Assembly (NCBI GenBank): GCA_032209605.1 | Contig: JASFXZ010000114.1 | Location: 186,001-250,000, forward strand | DNA: 64,000 nt | Origin: Mactromeris polynyma | Taxonomy: Eukaryota > Mollusca > Bivalvia > Venerida > Mactridae | Reading direction: 5' to 3' | In this document: in pieces, positions 12,814-25,003 of the stretch | Layout: each line of letters begins with the position of its first letter | Numbering within the stretch: the stretch's first letter is position 1 | Position numbers and translations under genes: made by a program | Notes under the pieces: generated by a model | Seen by the model: the letters and a program-made list of their open reading frames with translations, nothing else | Database searches by the model: none | Told to the model about the DNA's origin: nothing

Positions 12814-13310
12814 TTAATTTCAGGTCTGCATTCATTAATTGTTGGTGTAACTGCTGGTCATTGTTGAGATCCTGGGATACATTTCATGGTGAGTTAAATA
12901 AAACTGTCAAAGAATTCTACATTATTATAAACAACAAATACTGATGAAAGAGCTAACCCACTAGCATTGATACTGATGTCTTATATAGTTTGTAAAGATT
13001 AAAATGATATTTAGAGTACTTTCTATGAAATCATAACAGAATTGACCAATAATGTCTGTGGTAACATTTTTTTTCATTTGCTGCCTGTCCTTCAGAGATG
13101 TGCTTAAGTTTCAGTATGGTATGATACAATAACATGGAGATAATGTCAAAAAAACTGATTGGTTAGCTCTGTTAGTCAGTATTTATTGTGGTGATTCTGC
13201 TGATACTAGTAGATAAATTGAGGGATGAAAGCAATACTCAGTCTATAACATTCTATATTGCATATAGATGTAGCAGCAGACAGACTTTTTCACTTTCACC
13301 CCTCAAAATA
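12814..13310 (+). repeat. Dispersed duplication, copy 2, with TGAGGGGTGAAAG hairpin
   Basis: Partner of 6790-7230. Here the hairpin is uninterrupted: TGAGGGATGAAAGC at 13219-13232 pairs with TTTCACTTTCACCCCTCA ending at 13305. In copy 1 the loop holds the 7261 element, so this copy shows the state before insertion. Confidence 0.7.
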
Positions 13311-14124
13311 TTGTAATGAATCCAACTGAATAAATAAGGCACTTGGCTATTGGCAACACCAAAAATTAACTTAACTTAAAATCTAAATGTAAGGTTAAAA
13401 TCCTATGTTAATTTGAGCTTAGTTCATTTCGATAACATCAATGTGATTAGGTGCTTGAAAATTAATTTTTGTCTCCAGCGAGTGCTTATAAAAATGTATA
13501 TTGAGGTACATTATGGGGTATATAATACAGGCAATATACGCGCGAGTGAAATAAAAGGAATTTGATCTAAAGAAAGTATTTCTGTAATATTTGGAAAGGA
13601 AAACATTTTAATTATTGATGTTCTATTCATGACTAAATCAGACTAAATATTTTATAAAACAAAATAATACATATGTGTAATTATTAGATCTAGACTAGAT
13701 CTTTGCAGATTTGAAATTCAAAGCTAAAACCTAAAACCTTTCTTGTTGTACATAGTTCTACTGAAAAATTGGATTTGCAGTATTATAAATTCATTATACA
13801 GGTTGTTGACAGGGTATTTGGGGGAATATAACCTGTCTGTGATTCATATAACCCTTGGCTTTGAACACCTAGAGTTATATGGCACACAGACAGGTTATAT
13901 ACAAGAAAACTGCATAATGTTCAAAAATCTCGAAGTGCATCATAAACTATTGAAATATCATGGATTACTGACTTTAAGTCAAAACTGCAATAAAACAACA
14001 AATAAATGAAAGTCATCCATAATTAAATAATTATTAATGAAAGAAATTAATCAATACATGAATACTTGATGATGCATGAGAGTCACTATGTTACAGTATT
14101 CTCATATTGCATAGAGCATAATTA

Positions 14125-14405
14125 GGCCACGCCAAATTGGAATTTGTTAAGCGTCGACCTAAATTCGCGAAACCTAGCTACCTATTCAAAAAAGCAACAC
14201 AAACTCATAAACGAAAAAACAAATATCATCAGATAATAAGCGATGCATAATTTTTGATATTTTAATGAAAGAAACATCATAAAACAAAACAAAATGGTTT
14301 GTTTCAAAACTAGATCTACACATGAATAAATCTAATTTAAAACTGCCTAGTTTTCACACAAATTGCGCATGCGGACGCTTAACAAAATTCCAATTTGGCA
14401 TGGCC
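14125..14405 (+). mobile_element. PIF/Harbinger-like MITE, copy 1
   Basis: TTA target duplications at 14122-14124 and 14406-14408 enclose GGCCACGCCAAATTGGAATT at the left, and the right end is its inverted form GGCATGGCC. Both ends carry GTTAAGCG-type blocks. A TTA target and GGCC ends are typical of PIF/Harbinger. 281 bases, non-coding. Confidence 0.85.
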
Positions 14406-14486
14406 TTACAGTATACATTATCATTTGAAATGTGTAATAAACCAGATCAAGTTTTGGAGTAAAATTATTTTTGTATTGAAAAACTA

Positions 14487-14777
14487 TGGTGGCATATTTC
14501 TGCCATCAGTTGACTACTTAATTAACTAGATAATTATGTAGTCAACTAGACTTTTCAAAAATATATTGCCTGTACTGGGTTAAAGTGGGTAAGTGGTGGC
14601 AGTTGTGGGCACTATCAGACAATTTTTCGTGTTAAGATATTTATCTGGTATGAAAATTTATCACGATAATTATCTAGTTAACCACATAATTATTTAGTTA
14701 ATTAAGTAGTTATCTAGTTACTTCAAGGCGATAACAAGATAATTAATTAGTTTACTGGTGGCAGAAATATGCCACCA
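14487..14777 (+). mobile_element. Inverted-repeat MITE with TGGTGGCATATTTCTGCCA ends
   Basis: Left and right ends are inverted copies of TGGTGGCATATTTCTGCCA, flanked by TA. The interior is made of TAACTAGATAATTATCTAG-like palindromic blocks. 291 bases, non-coding. TA target suggests Tc1/mariner mobilisation. Confidence 0.85.
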
Positions 14778-15701
14778 TAAAAAACAGATAAACTGATCAG
14801 ATGTTGATAACATTTAGGGATTGAAAGCTATTTAAGTTCATTAAAATTTCACATGTACTTTAACATTTCTTTACAACAATCCCAGCTGCACTAATAATAC
14901 ATTTTCTATAAATATTTGTCCTATACTCCAGCAATTGTCAAATATAGACATTATATAATATGCAAAATGGATATTCATATATACTTGTCTGTTGAACAAT
15001 AATTTCAGGTAAAAAGTCCATAATGCGCTTTATCTTGTTTATTCTTTAAGCATTAAGCTTAAATAGTAAGCAATTCTCTGAAATCAACAATTAAAAAACA
15101 TAAATACATGTGATAATAAAACACAATGCAGAAATAAAGGATTGGACAAAAATACACTTTGACGTCAATGTCTTTTAATCATCAAACTACAATAAAAAAG
15201 ATGCAAGGCGACGTCCTATGGTGGTGCGCCATTAACGTCAATGACTGGCATTAACAATTGTTATTTGTCAGATATAAAATGAACAATATGCTGATGTTTT
15301 GATTTAAATCTTAATGATGTAAAGTATTAAAACAATAAGCGATGTCAGTTAAACTTTCAAATTTGGTTGACCTCTTCTAGGCACTGTCTTATGTATGTGG
15401 CGTTCCCTGTAGCAACTTATTCTCTCTCTTTTAGAATTCCTAAAGTTTTTAAAGTACATGTAATAAGTTAATGTGTCTAATAATTAAACAGCATTGATGA
15501 TAATTCAGTCAGTTTAATTCTGTATTAATATGTACAATAAATAAGTTTAATAATGAAATTCAAAATATGATACAAACATTCCATGATATTTAATAAATAT
15601 GATTGTGAAAGTACTAAGATAAAATTGTTTAGTATGTCGTAATGCTTTGTAGTTTGATAAAAACTTCAGTTGATAAACTTTAATGCATGTATTATCAAAT
15701 A

Positions 15702-15877
15702 CAGTAAAACCTCACTTAAAGACCACCAATATTTAGAGCACCTCAAAATTAAGAACACAATATGCAAGTCCATTTTCACTGTTTTGCTCTTTGTTCAACC
15801 TCGATATTAAGACCATATCAATAGGAAGACCAGTTTTCAAGGGTTCTAAAGGTGGTCTTATTAATGAGATTTTACTG
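15702..15877 (+). mobile_element. Small inverted-repeat transposon, CAGTAAAACCTC family, copy 3
   Basis: CAGTAAAACCTCACTTAAAG at the left and GGTGGTCTTATTAATGAGAT..ACTG at the right, TA on each side. Best preserved copy in the window. Confidence 0.88.
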
Positions 15878-15948
15878 TATATAGGTTTAAGTCTCATTTT
15901 CTTCATTATCAAACTGTTTTCCTGTAGAGTTGTCTTTTTAAAATTCAG

Positions 15949-16228
15949 GGACAGATGGTGTTGCCAAGTGCTGAGTATATGCTTCGTGTCCGTTTGTATA
16001 AGGCTGATATCATTTGTTCACCTGTCACTTTCCAATGTGATTTTTTCATACCTCAAAACCGTGGCAATCTTTACAGTGAATGCCTACTACATTGTAAAAA
16101 TAGGCATAACTTATTTATCTGTGATTTCTTTTTCAGGATCAAAAGACAATGACGATCCATGTAGTGTTACACAAAACCATGTATGTGTACTTGGTTGTGT
16201 TGTTGCAGCTTTTTGATTTACTGAATAA
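15949..16228 (+). CDS. Open segment of unknown product after a splice-acceptor-like site
   Basis: After AAAATTCAG the frame reads GQMVLPSAEYMLRVRLYKAD, IICSPVTFQCDFFIPQNRGN and YSECLLHCKN before a stop at about 16150. A second open piece (SKDNDDPCSVTQNHVCVLGC) follows another TTTTTCAG in a different frame. Cys-rich and coding-like, but no family recognised; overlapping frames in this AT-rich DNA may mislead. Confidence 0.22.
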
Positions 16229-18135
16229 GGTAATATAAAATATTGAACAAAATGTCAAATAATTGATTAAAGGGAGACAACTTGCATTCTGTTCAAGATC
16301 ATTCAAGAACATTTTCCAACATTAGACATCACTTCAAAGAAAACTGGCTTTCTAAGGTCAAATACTTATACTTTTTTACCAGAAACGAATATTTTATTAC
16401 GAGTTGGAAGTTAAATGGCTAGTTTATTGCAAATTATGACAAATTCAGCAAAATAAAAAATATTTTCATTGACAAGAATATCATTCCATACTAAATTCCT
16501 GACAAGTTATGTTAAATACATTAATTTACATACAACATGTAATGCCACTTTAATAATATCACAATATGTTAAATTAATTTTCATGATGTTGTCAGAATAA
16601 AACATGGGCAGTAGAATATACCAAATACTAAGCAAATGCCTTATGAAATGTAGAGCAAACTATTCCATTTGAATCATTAATACTTACTGGTATACTTTCC
16701 ATAGTCAGTCAGTGGGTCAGTCGGTCAATAAAACTTCAGAACATTGAATAATTGTGAAGTGAATTAATAAATGAAAGAATTGTATTCTGAGCATCAAAAG
16801 TTTGAAATACTTGGGTTGGTATTTTAGTCTGCCAGTATTTCACAAAAATGTGGAATTATAACTGGTTTTGGTTTTTGTAGCCGAATGAAGACATACCATC
16901 AAAGTTTAAATATAGTTTAAATATAATATTATTCTTTCATTTGATGCATTCAGGTGAAAACTATCACACCTCACTAATTAAGCACATTTTAATCTGAAGA
17001 AATCTGAACATTGACAATTGATTTTCTGTTCATATAGGCCTGTGAAAATAAAAAAAATGGGGGAAAAAATAGTAGAAAATGTTATAGAACAAAATGTGGA
17101 TTTCTGTGCAGATGTATGTCCCTTCATGAATTGGATTTTTTAATCAGTTACCGAATGAATCATAATGAAGTTTAGCATCATTAAAATATTTTGGACTATC
17201 AAACTATTTTACAAAACCTTTGGCATTCAATATGCATGTTCTTGAAAACCAAAATCCAAAATAAGTCATTGCACATATTTAATAATATAATATCACAAAG
17301 CGAACAAACGCTTCGAAGTTGAATAAATTTATTTTATATTTAAAAACATATATTCAGATTCCACATTTTAATAATTTCACAATAATTAAAAATATCAACA
17401 TGCATTTACCACTTTATGTCCAGTAGAGTTTCAATTTAATAATTTTATAAAATTAAATGCACATTGTAACAAAAATATAATATCATGGCATTGTGATAAA
17501 ATTAATTGTTCATACAAAAATATTGATGATTACAATTATTAGTAAATTATTCAATTTCCTGGTATTTTAAACTTCGTATTTTAGTATATTCGAGTATTCT
17601 CGAGAAATCAGGGTCAGGAGTATCAAATTTGTGACAAATAATAGTGAAATATTTCAAATGAACACCTTTGTCTGAGGTTATAAAACTTGAGATTGATTTC
17701 AAATCTTGTTTTGTGTGTTTTCTTAGATTAATTCTGTTGTTTTATAATTGATCATGCAGTAATTGCCATATAACATAAATAATTAACCTAAAAAAGTACT
17801 GAACCATTTAATAAAATATCTATTTGACAAAATTAGTTGTGACTGAAAAAAAACTTTGAGTACAGCAACTGATCTCAAGTTTATAATCTCTGGCCGTGGG
17901 CATTGATGGATTGCAGATTCACACTAAAATTAAAGCAAAAGCTAAACATTCAAAAATATGTTTATTATCATAATTTTTTCTTGTACAAAATGATGGGGAA
18001 AAATAATAATAGAGAAAATTAACACAAAATTTTATAAATTCTTTGCCACTGAGATTACAGTAAAAAATAACTGGGGCTTGTTGATTAATTAACCAAAATA
18101 TTGACTGACTTACTTTAAAAAGTAAATACATGTAG
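16229..18135. other. No gene seen
   Basis: Very AT-rich, with no recognised repeat ends. A 70-codon minus-strand frame at 17919-18131 has no coding signal. Confidence 0.5.
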
Positions 18136-18144
18136 TAGAATAAT

Positions 18145-18560
18145 TAGGGATGGGAATAATCAGTTATTTTGTAAACTAGTTAACCGGAAAATCTTCCGAA
18201 CAGTTTATCGAACGAGAATACAAACATTTATTGCATTAGCAGATTAACACACAGTTGGTACATATACTGACATTTGCAATTACGCGTAATCAAATAGTCA
18301 TTCTTGAGGAGTTCTTTTGTAAATGTCCTTTGAGTTCAGTCTATGTAGACACTAATGCCATTGACATGGTCAGAGGTAATATACAATGTATATTGATGAT
18401 TTGCCATCACTTTTATAACTTAAATTATTAACATACAGAAATGTATTCTCTATAAAATAGTTATAGTAAAATAGAAGCTAAAATTATCTCAAGATGTCAG
18501 ACACACCGTATATACCATGTACTGAAGTAACGACAACCATATCAGCGTCATTTGAATAAC
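18145..18560 (+). mobile_element. hAT-like relic
   Basis: Starts TTAGGGATGGGAATAATCAG and continues with GTTAACCGG and GAACAGTTTATCG blocks, as in the better-kept hAT-like element at 35535. The right end is unclear. Confidence 0.4.
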
Positions 18561-18574
18561 CGTTTTTGAGATTT

Positions 18575-18680
18575 GTTCGGTGGCATAGTGGGTATGGTTG
18601 CAGTTTCTTCAGTGCTTGGTGCTGACGTCATAGGGGTCATAGGTTTGAACCCCTTTGGATTCACTAATGAATTTCCAAAA
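18575..18680 (+). mobile_element. tRNA-derived SINE head
   Basis: Pol III A box TGGCATAGTGGGTA at 18581-18594 and B box AGGTTTGAACCCC at 18641-18653. The 47-base gap fits a tRNA with a long variable arm. Tail not defined. Confidence 0.6.
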
Positions 18681-18937
18681 TTTATTTGAAAGACATTCAT
18701 TAAAGTCAAGTCTGTCAGTTAGACATTTATGTTGCTAAATATTATCACCAAACTATAGTTGTTTTGATGAAAAATGTTGGATTTTGTCTTGAATGATAAT
18801 TGTACTAGGTTGTTTCTTGCATTTTAATAAGCAGATATATTTTCCCATCATGCCTTGGCATCAGCAATGGCTTGGCTCATTTTGCATTTCTCATGATACT
18901 TATACACTTAGCAATTAAATACAGCTATAGTAATTTA

Positions 18938-19090
18938 CAGTCAAATTCATCCGGTTCAAAATTTTAAGTAATACTTGGTTTCAAATAGCCCATTTCAATT
19001 TGACGCGCATAAGAAGATACATCAGGACCTGATATTTATTTCCGATTATACCTAGTATTTGGACAGAAGGTTGTCGAATAAACAAGCTAC
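18938..19090 (+). mobile_element. Pogo/Tigger-like MITE relic, CAGTCNGACCTCG family
   Basis: CAGTCAAATTCATCCGG at the left and GAAGGTTGTCGAATAAACAA at the right. Related to 30855-31006 and 62719-62895. Confidence 0.55.
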
Positions 19091-19925
19091 TAGCCCTAAC
19101 CCTCTTTGTTATTTGAGGATATTTTCGATATAGCTGTGTTAATTGTGACCAAATTGAGACATGAAAGTGGACTAATTTTGATAAAAAAGTTTTAAGAACA
19201 TTTTTTTTTATATTTCAGGTTTGGAATGAATCTCATCAAACAACTTCATCAAATTGGTGCATTTGTCCCGTCAATGAATGGTTGTCCAGAATGAATGGTT
19301 GTCCAGAATGAATGGTTTATTTTTGAACGTTATTAAATAACAAAAAGTGACATATTAGAGATGAATGATATGTTTCAACATGGACCAGAAGACTTTTGTG
19401 TTAGAAAATAGACAATTTATGTACTTTCCATTGTGAAATCTTGTATATTATGTTTGTTTGGTCCATAAAGGACGACCATGGTCCGTAGAAGTGACCAGAT
19501 ATAATTTGTTGCATCTTGTTGGTCTTACTTATTGCAATCTACTTACTATAACCACCCACTGACATCCATGACTGATCTATTCTCTTAACTGCTCAACAAT
19601 CTTTGGGTTTTAGTTCACATTTTTGATAGATCAAATACAAACCATTAATTGGTTTCTTCATCATATGATGAAGAGTTTTTCCCGATCACATGGCTTATTC
19701 TATGATTGAAAGTATTGACCCACAGTTGATGACAGCAGTTAAGTATGATAGTCAGTTGCAAGTTACAAAAGATTACCAAGGCCTGCCATTGATTAAATGA
19801 AGCAGCCATTGGATAATAGATGTATTGTCAAGTATTGGTGGCCAAGTAGGGCTAGACTTATGTGTCCCCAGTTGTCAAAGGGGCTAACTCGCCTATGAAG
19901 TTCTGCCACATCTTAAGCAGGGTAG
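19091..19925. other. No gene seen; one strong acceptor-like site
   Basis: A long T run and ATATTTCAG at about 19201-19219 are followed by a short frame (VWNESHQTTSSNWCICPVNE) and a direct duplication of GAATGGTTGTCCAGAAT. Could be a terminal exon of an unknown transcript, but nothing else supports it. Confidence 0.3.
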
Positions 19926-22900
19926 AAGGGAGGCTACTCTTGTTTCGAATGGTCGCCTAAAAGGTACAGTTATGCCCTCTGCTTAAAATGGCCGCTATTA
20001 TGAATGAGAGTAATGTCCCTTTATTACAAAAAGGATGCAATTTCAGACATGATTTATGTACCCTGATGTCAAAATGGCTGCCATTTTCGCGGAATATCAA
20101 CCATTTTGAAATCAGGGGAAGTAATCCGTGCTGTTAATTTCCACCATTTTGAAAAAAGGGAGGCTACTCTTTTTTCGAATGGTCACCAAGCAAGGTAGAG
20201 TTATGCATCCTGCTTAAAAATGGCCGCTATTATGAATGAGAGTAATGTCCCTTTATTACAAAATGGATGTAATTTCACAATCGTAACTACTCGGCGGTAT
20301 CCGGCAGAGCTCGGAATACATACCTCGTAAGTAAGTGGATGGATACACCCAATGTGATGCGTCCCCGGCGAATAACGCCGAGTAGATAATCACGAGATTA
20401 CCTTCTGAATGCATCAAAATTTTATATTTTTCGCCAACAATTCCTACAAATTGATGTTATTTCATTATCAGGGAAATATTTCTTTGTTGTTGCAAATTTA
20501 TTTGATGTTGATTTCCCAGAAATATCGCATATGTCTCGATTCCATAATAGACAGGTACAGCATATATCGGAGGCGGCCATCTTGCGGACTACTTTCTAAC
20601 CATTATATCTCCGAGGTTATTTATATCTCCGAGGTGTTCCGATTGGTAATTTCAGACATGATTTATGTCCCCTGATGTCAAAATGGCTGCCATTTTCGCG
20701 GAATATCAACCATTTTGAAATCAGGGGAAGTAATCCGTGCTGTTAATTTCCACCATTTTGAAAAAAGGGAGGCTACTCTTGTTTCGAATGGTCACCAAGC
20801 AAGGTAGAGTTATGCATCCTGCTTAAAAATGGCCGCTATTATGAATGAGAGTAATGTCCCTATATTACAAAATGGATGTAATTTCAGACATGATTTATGT
20901 CCCCTGATGTCAAAATGGCTGCCATTTTCGCGGAATATCAACCATTTTGAAATCAGGGGAAGTAATCCGTGCTGTTAATTTCCACCATTTTGAAAGAAGG
21001 GAGGCTACTCTTGTTTCGAATGGTTGCCAAGCAAGGTAGAGTTATGCATCCTGCTTAAAAATGGCCGCTATTATGAATGAGAGTAATGTCCCTTTATTAC
21101 AAAATGGATGCAATTTCAGACATGATTTATGTCCCCTGATGTCTAAATGGCTGCCAATTTCGCGGAATATCATCCATTTTGAAATCAGGGGAAGTAATCT
21201 GTGCTGTTAATTTCCACCATTTTGAAAAAAGGGAGGCTACTCTTGTTTCGAATGGTCGCCAAGCAAGGTAGAGTTATGAATCCTGCTTAAAAATGGCCGC
21301 TATTATGAATGAGAGTAATGTCCCTTTGTTACAAAATGGATGCAATTTCAGACATGATTTATGTCCCCTGATGTCAAAATGGCTGCCAATTTCGCGGAAT
21401 ATCAACCATTTTGAAATCAGGGGAAGTAATCCGTGCTGTTAATTTCCACCATTTTGAAAAAAGGGAGGCTACTCTTGTTTCGAATGGTCGCCAAGCAAGG
21501 AAGAGTTATGCATCCTGCTTAAAAATGGCCGCTATTATGAATGAGAGTTATGTCCCTTTCTTACAAAATGGATGCAATTTCAGACATGATTTATGTCCCC
21601 TGATGTCAAAATGGCTGCCAATTTCGCGGAATATCAACCATTTTGAAATCAGGGGAAATAATCCGTGCTGTTAATTTCCACCATTTTGAAAAAAGGGAGG
21701 CTAGTCTTGTTTCGAATGGTCACCAAGCAAGGTAGAGTTATGCATCCTGCTTAAAAATGGCCGCTGTTATGAATGAGAGTAATGTCTCTTTATTACAAAA
21801 TGGATGCAATTTCAGACATGATTTATGTCCCCTGATGTCAAAATGGCTGCCATTTTCGCGGAATATCAACCATTTTGAAATCAGGGGAAGTAATCCGTGC
21901 TGTTAATTTCCACCATTTTGAAAGAAGGGAGGCTACTCTTGTTTCGAATGGTCGCCAAGCAAGGTAGAGTTATGCATCCTGCTTAAAAATGGCCGCTATT
22001 ATGAATAAGGGTTATGTCCCTTTATTAAAAAATGGGTGCAATTTCGGACATGATTTATGTCCCCTGATGTCAAATGGCTGCCATTTTCGCGGAATATCAA
22101 CCATTTTGAAATCAGGGGAAGTAATCCGTGCTGTTAATTTCCACCATTTTGAAAGAAGGGAGGCTACTCTTGTTTCGAATGGTTGCCAAGCAAGGTAGAG
22201 TTATGCATCCTGCTTAAAAATGGCCGCTATTATGAATGAGAGTAATGTCCCTTTATTACAAAATGGATGCAATTTCAGATATGATTTATGTCCCCTGATG
22301 TCAAAATGGCTGCCATTTTCGCGGAATATCAACCATTTTGAAATCAGGGGAAGTAATCCGTGCTGTTAATTTCCACCATTGAAAAAAGGGAGGCTACTCT
22401 TGTTTCGAATGGTCGCCAAGCAAGGTAGAGTTATGCATCCTGCTTAAAAATGGCCGCTATTATGAATGAGAGTAATGTCCCTTTATTACAAAATGGATGC
22501 AATTTCAGACATGATTTATGTCCCCTGATGTCAAAATGGCTGCCAATTTCGCGGAATATCAACCATTTTGAAATCAGGGGAAGTAATCCGTGCTTTTAAT
22601 TTCCACCATTTTGAAAAAAGGGAGGCTACTCTTGTTTCGAATGGTCGCCAAGCAAGGTAGAGTTATGCATCCTGCTTAAAAATGGCCGCTATTATGAATG
22701 AGAGTTATGTCCCTTTCTTACAAAATGGATGCAATTTCAGACATGATTTATGTCCCCTGATGTCAAAATGGCTGCCATTTTCGCGGAATATCAACCATTT
22801 TGAAATCAGGGGAAATAATCCGTGCTGTTAATTTCCACCATTTTGAAAAAAGGGAGGCTAGTCTTGTTTCGAATGGTCACCAAGCAAGGTAGAGTTATGC

Positions 22901-25003
22901 ATCCTGCTTAAAAATGGCCGCTATTATGAATGAGAGTAATGCCTCTTTATTACAAAATGGATGCAATTTCAGACATGATTTATGTCCCCTGATGTCAAAA
23001 TGGCTGCCATTTTCGCGGAATATCAACCATTTTGAAATCAGGGGAAGTAATCCGTGCTGTTAATTTCCACCATTTTGAAAGAAGGGAGGCTACTCTTGTT
23101 TCGAATGGTCGCCAAGCAAGGTAGAGTTATGCATCCTGCTTAAAAATGGCCGCTATTATGAATAAGGGTTATGTCCCTTTATTACAAAATAGGTGCAATT
23201 TCGGACATGATTTATGTCCCCTGATGTCAAATGGCTGCCATTTTCGCGGAATATCAACCATTTTGAAATCATGGGAAGTAATCCGTGCAGTTAATTTCCA
23301 CCATTTTGAAGAAAGGGAGGCTACTCTTGTTTCGAATGGTCGCCAAGGAAGGTAGAGTTATGCATCCTGCTTAAAAATGGCCGCTATTATGAATGAGAGT
23401 TATGTCCCTTTATTACAAAAATGGATGCAATTTTAGACATGATTTATGACCCTTGATGTCAAAATGGCTGCCATTTTCGCGGAATATCAACCATTTTGAA
23501 ATCAGGGGAAGTAACCCATGCTGTAAATTCCGCAATTTTGAACGAAGGGAGGCTACTCTTGTTTCGAATGGTCGCCTAAAAGGTACAGATATGCCCCCTG
23601 CTTAAAATGGCTGCTATTATGAGAGTAATGTCCCTATATTACAAAATGGATGCAATTTCAGACATGATTTATGTCCCCTGATGTCAAAATGGCTGCCATT
23701 TTCGCGGAATATCAACCATTTTGTAATCAGGGGAAGTAATCCGTGCTGTTAATTTCCACCATTTTGAAAAAAGGGAGCTACTCTTGTTTCGAATGGTCAC
23801 CTAGCAAAGTAGAGTTATGCATCCTGCTTAAAAATGGCCGCTATTATGAATGAGAGTTATGTCCCTTTATTACAAAAATGAATGCAATTTAAGACATGAT
23901 TTATGTCCCTTGATGTCATAATGGCTGCCATTTTCGCGGAATATCAACCATTTTGAAATCAGGGGAAGTAACCCATGCTGTAAATTCCGCCATTTTGAAA
24001 GAAGGGAGGCTACTCTTGTTTCGGATGGTCGCCTGAAAGGTACAGTTATGCCCCCTGCTTAAAATGGCCGCTATTATGAATGAGAGTAATGTCCCTTTAT
24101 TACAAAATGGATGCAATTTCAGACATGATTTATGTCATCTGATGTCAAAATGGCTGCCATTTTCGCGGAATATCAACCATTTTGAAATCAGGGGAAGTAA
24201 TCCGTGCTGTTAATTTCCACCATTTTGAAAAAAGGGAGGCTACTCTTGTTTCGAATGGTCACCAAGCAAGGTAGAGTTATGCGGCCTGCTTAAAAATGGT
24301 CGCTATTGTGAATGAGAGTAATGTCCCTTTATTACAAAATGGATGCAATTTCAGACATGATTTATGTCCCCTGATGTCAAAATGCGGAATATCAACCATT
24401 TTGAAATCAGGGGAAGTAATCCGTGCTGTTAATTTCCACCATTTTGAAAGAAGGGAGGCTGCTCTTGTTTCGAATGGTCGCCAAGGAAGGTAGGGTTATG
24501 CATCCTGCTTTAAAATGGCCGCTATAATGAATGAGGGTTATGTCCCTTTATTACAAAATGGGTGCAATTTCAGACATGATTTATGTCCCCTGATGTCAAA
24601 ATGGCTGCCATTTTCGCGGAATATCAACCATTTTGAAATCAGGGGAAGTAATCTGTGCTGTTAATTTCCACCATTTTGAAAGAAGGGAGGCTACTCTTGT
24701 TTCGAATGGTCGCTTTAAAGATACAGTTATGCCCCCTGCTTAAAATGGCCGCTATTATGAATGAGAGTAATGTCCCTTTATTACAAAATGGATGCAATTT
24801 TAGACATGATTAATGTCCCCTGATGTAAAATGGCTGCCATTTTTGCGGAATATCACCTATTTACCTATTAACAGGGGAGGTAATCCATGCTGTGGATTTC
24901 CGCCATTTGAAAGGAGGTAGGCTACTCTTGTTTCGAATGGTCGCCTCAAAGGTAGAAATATGCCCCCTACTTAAAATGGCCGCTATTATGAATGAGAGTA
25001 ATG
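19926..25003 (+). repeat. Satellite of about 21 copies of a 231-bp unit
   Basis: Each unit contains GGGAGGCTACTCTTGTTTCG, GCATCCTGCTTAAAAATGGC, GAGAGTAATGTCCCTTTATT and AAAATGGCTGCCATTTTCGC. The array is interrupted once by a transposon at 20278-20646. Several units keep short frames open on either strand, but none has a plausible product. Multiple AAAATGG/CCATTTT blocks occur per unit. Confidence 0.96.
20278..20646 (+). mobile_element. Non-autonomous DNA transposon inserted in the 231-bp satellite
   Basis: Flanked by identical TAATTTCA copies (20270-20277 and 20647-20654), or nine bases if the G before them is included. The satellite unit resumes exactly where it stopped. Ends CAATCGTAACTACTCGG and CTCCGAGGTGTTCCGATTGG are imperfect inverted repeats. 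An 8-9 bp duplication fits hAT, P or Mutator groups; I cannot choose. No transposase frame. Confidence 0.88.

Noticed and set aside
21411..24493. Small proteins encoded in the 231-bp satellite on either strand
   Set aside because: The frames repeat with the satellite period, break at indels and have no recognised domain.
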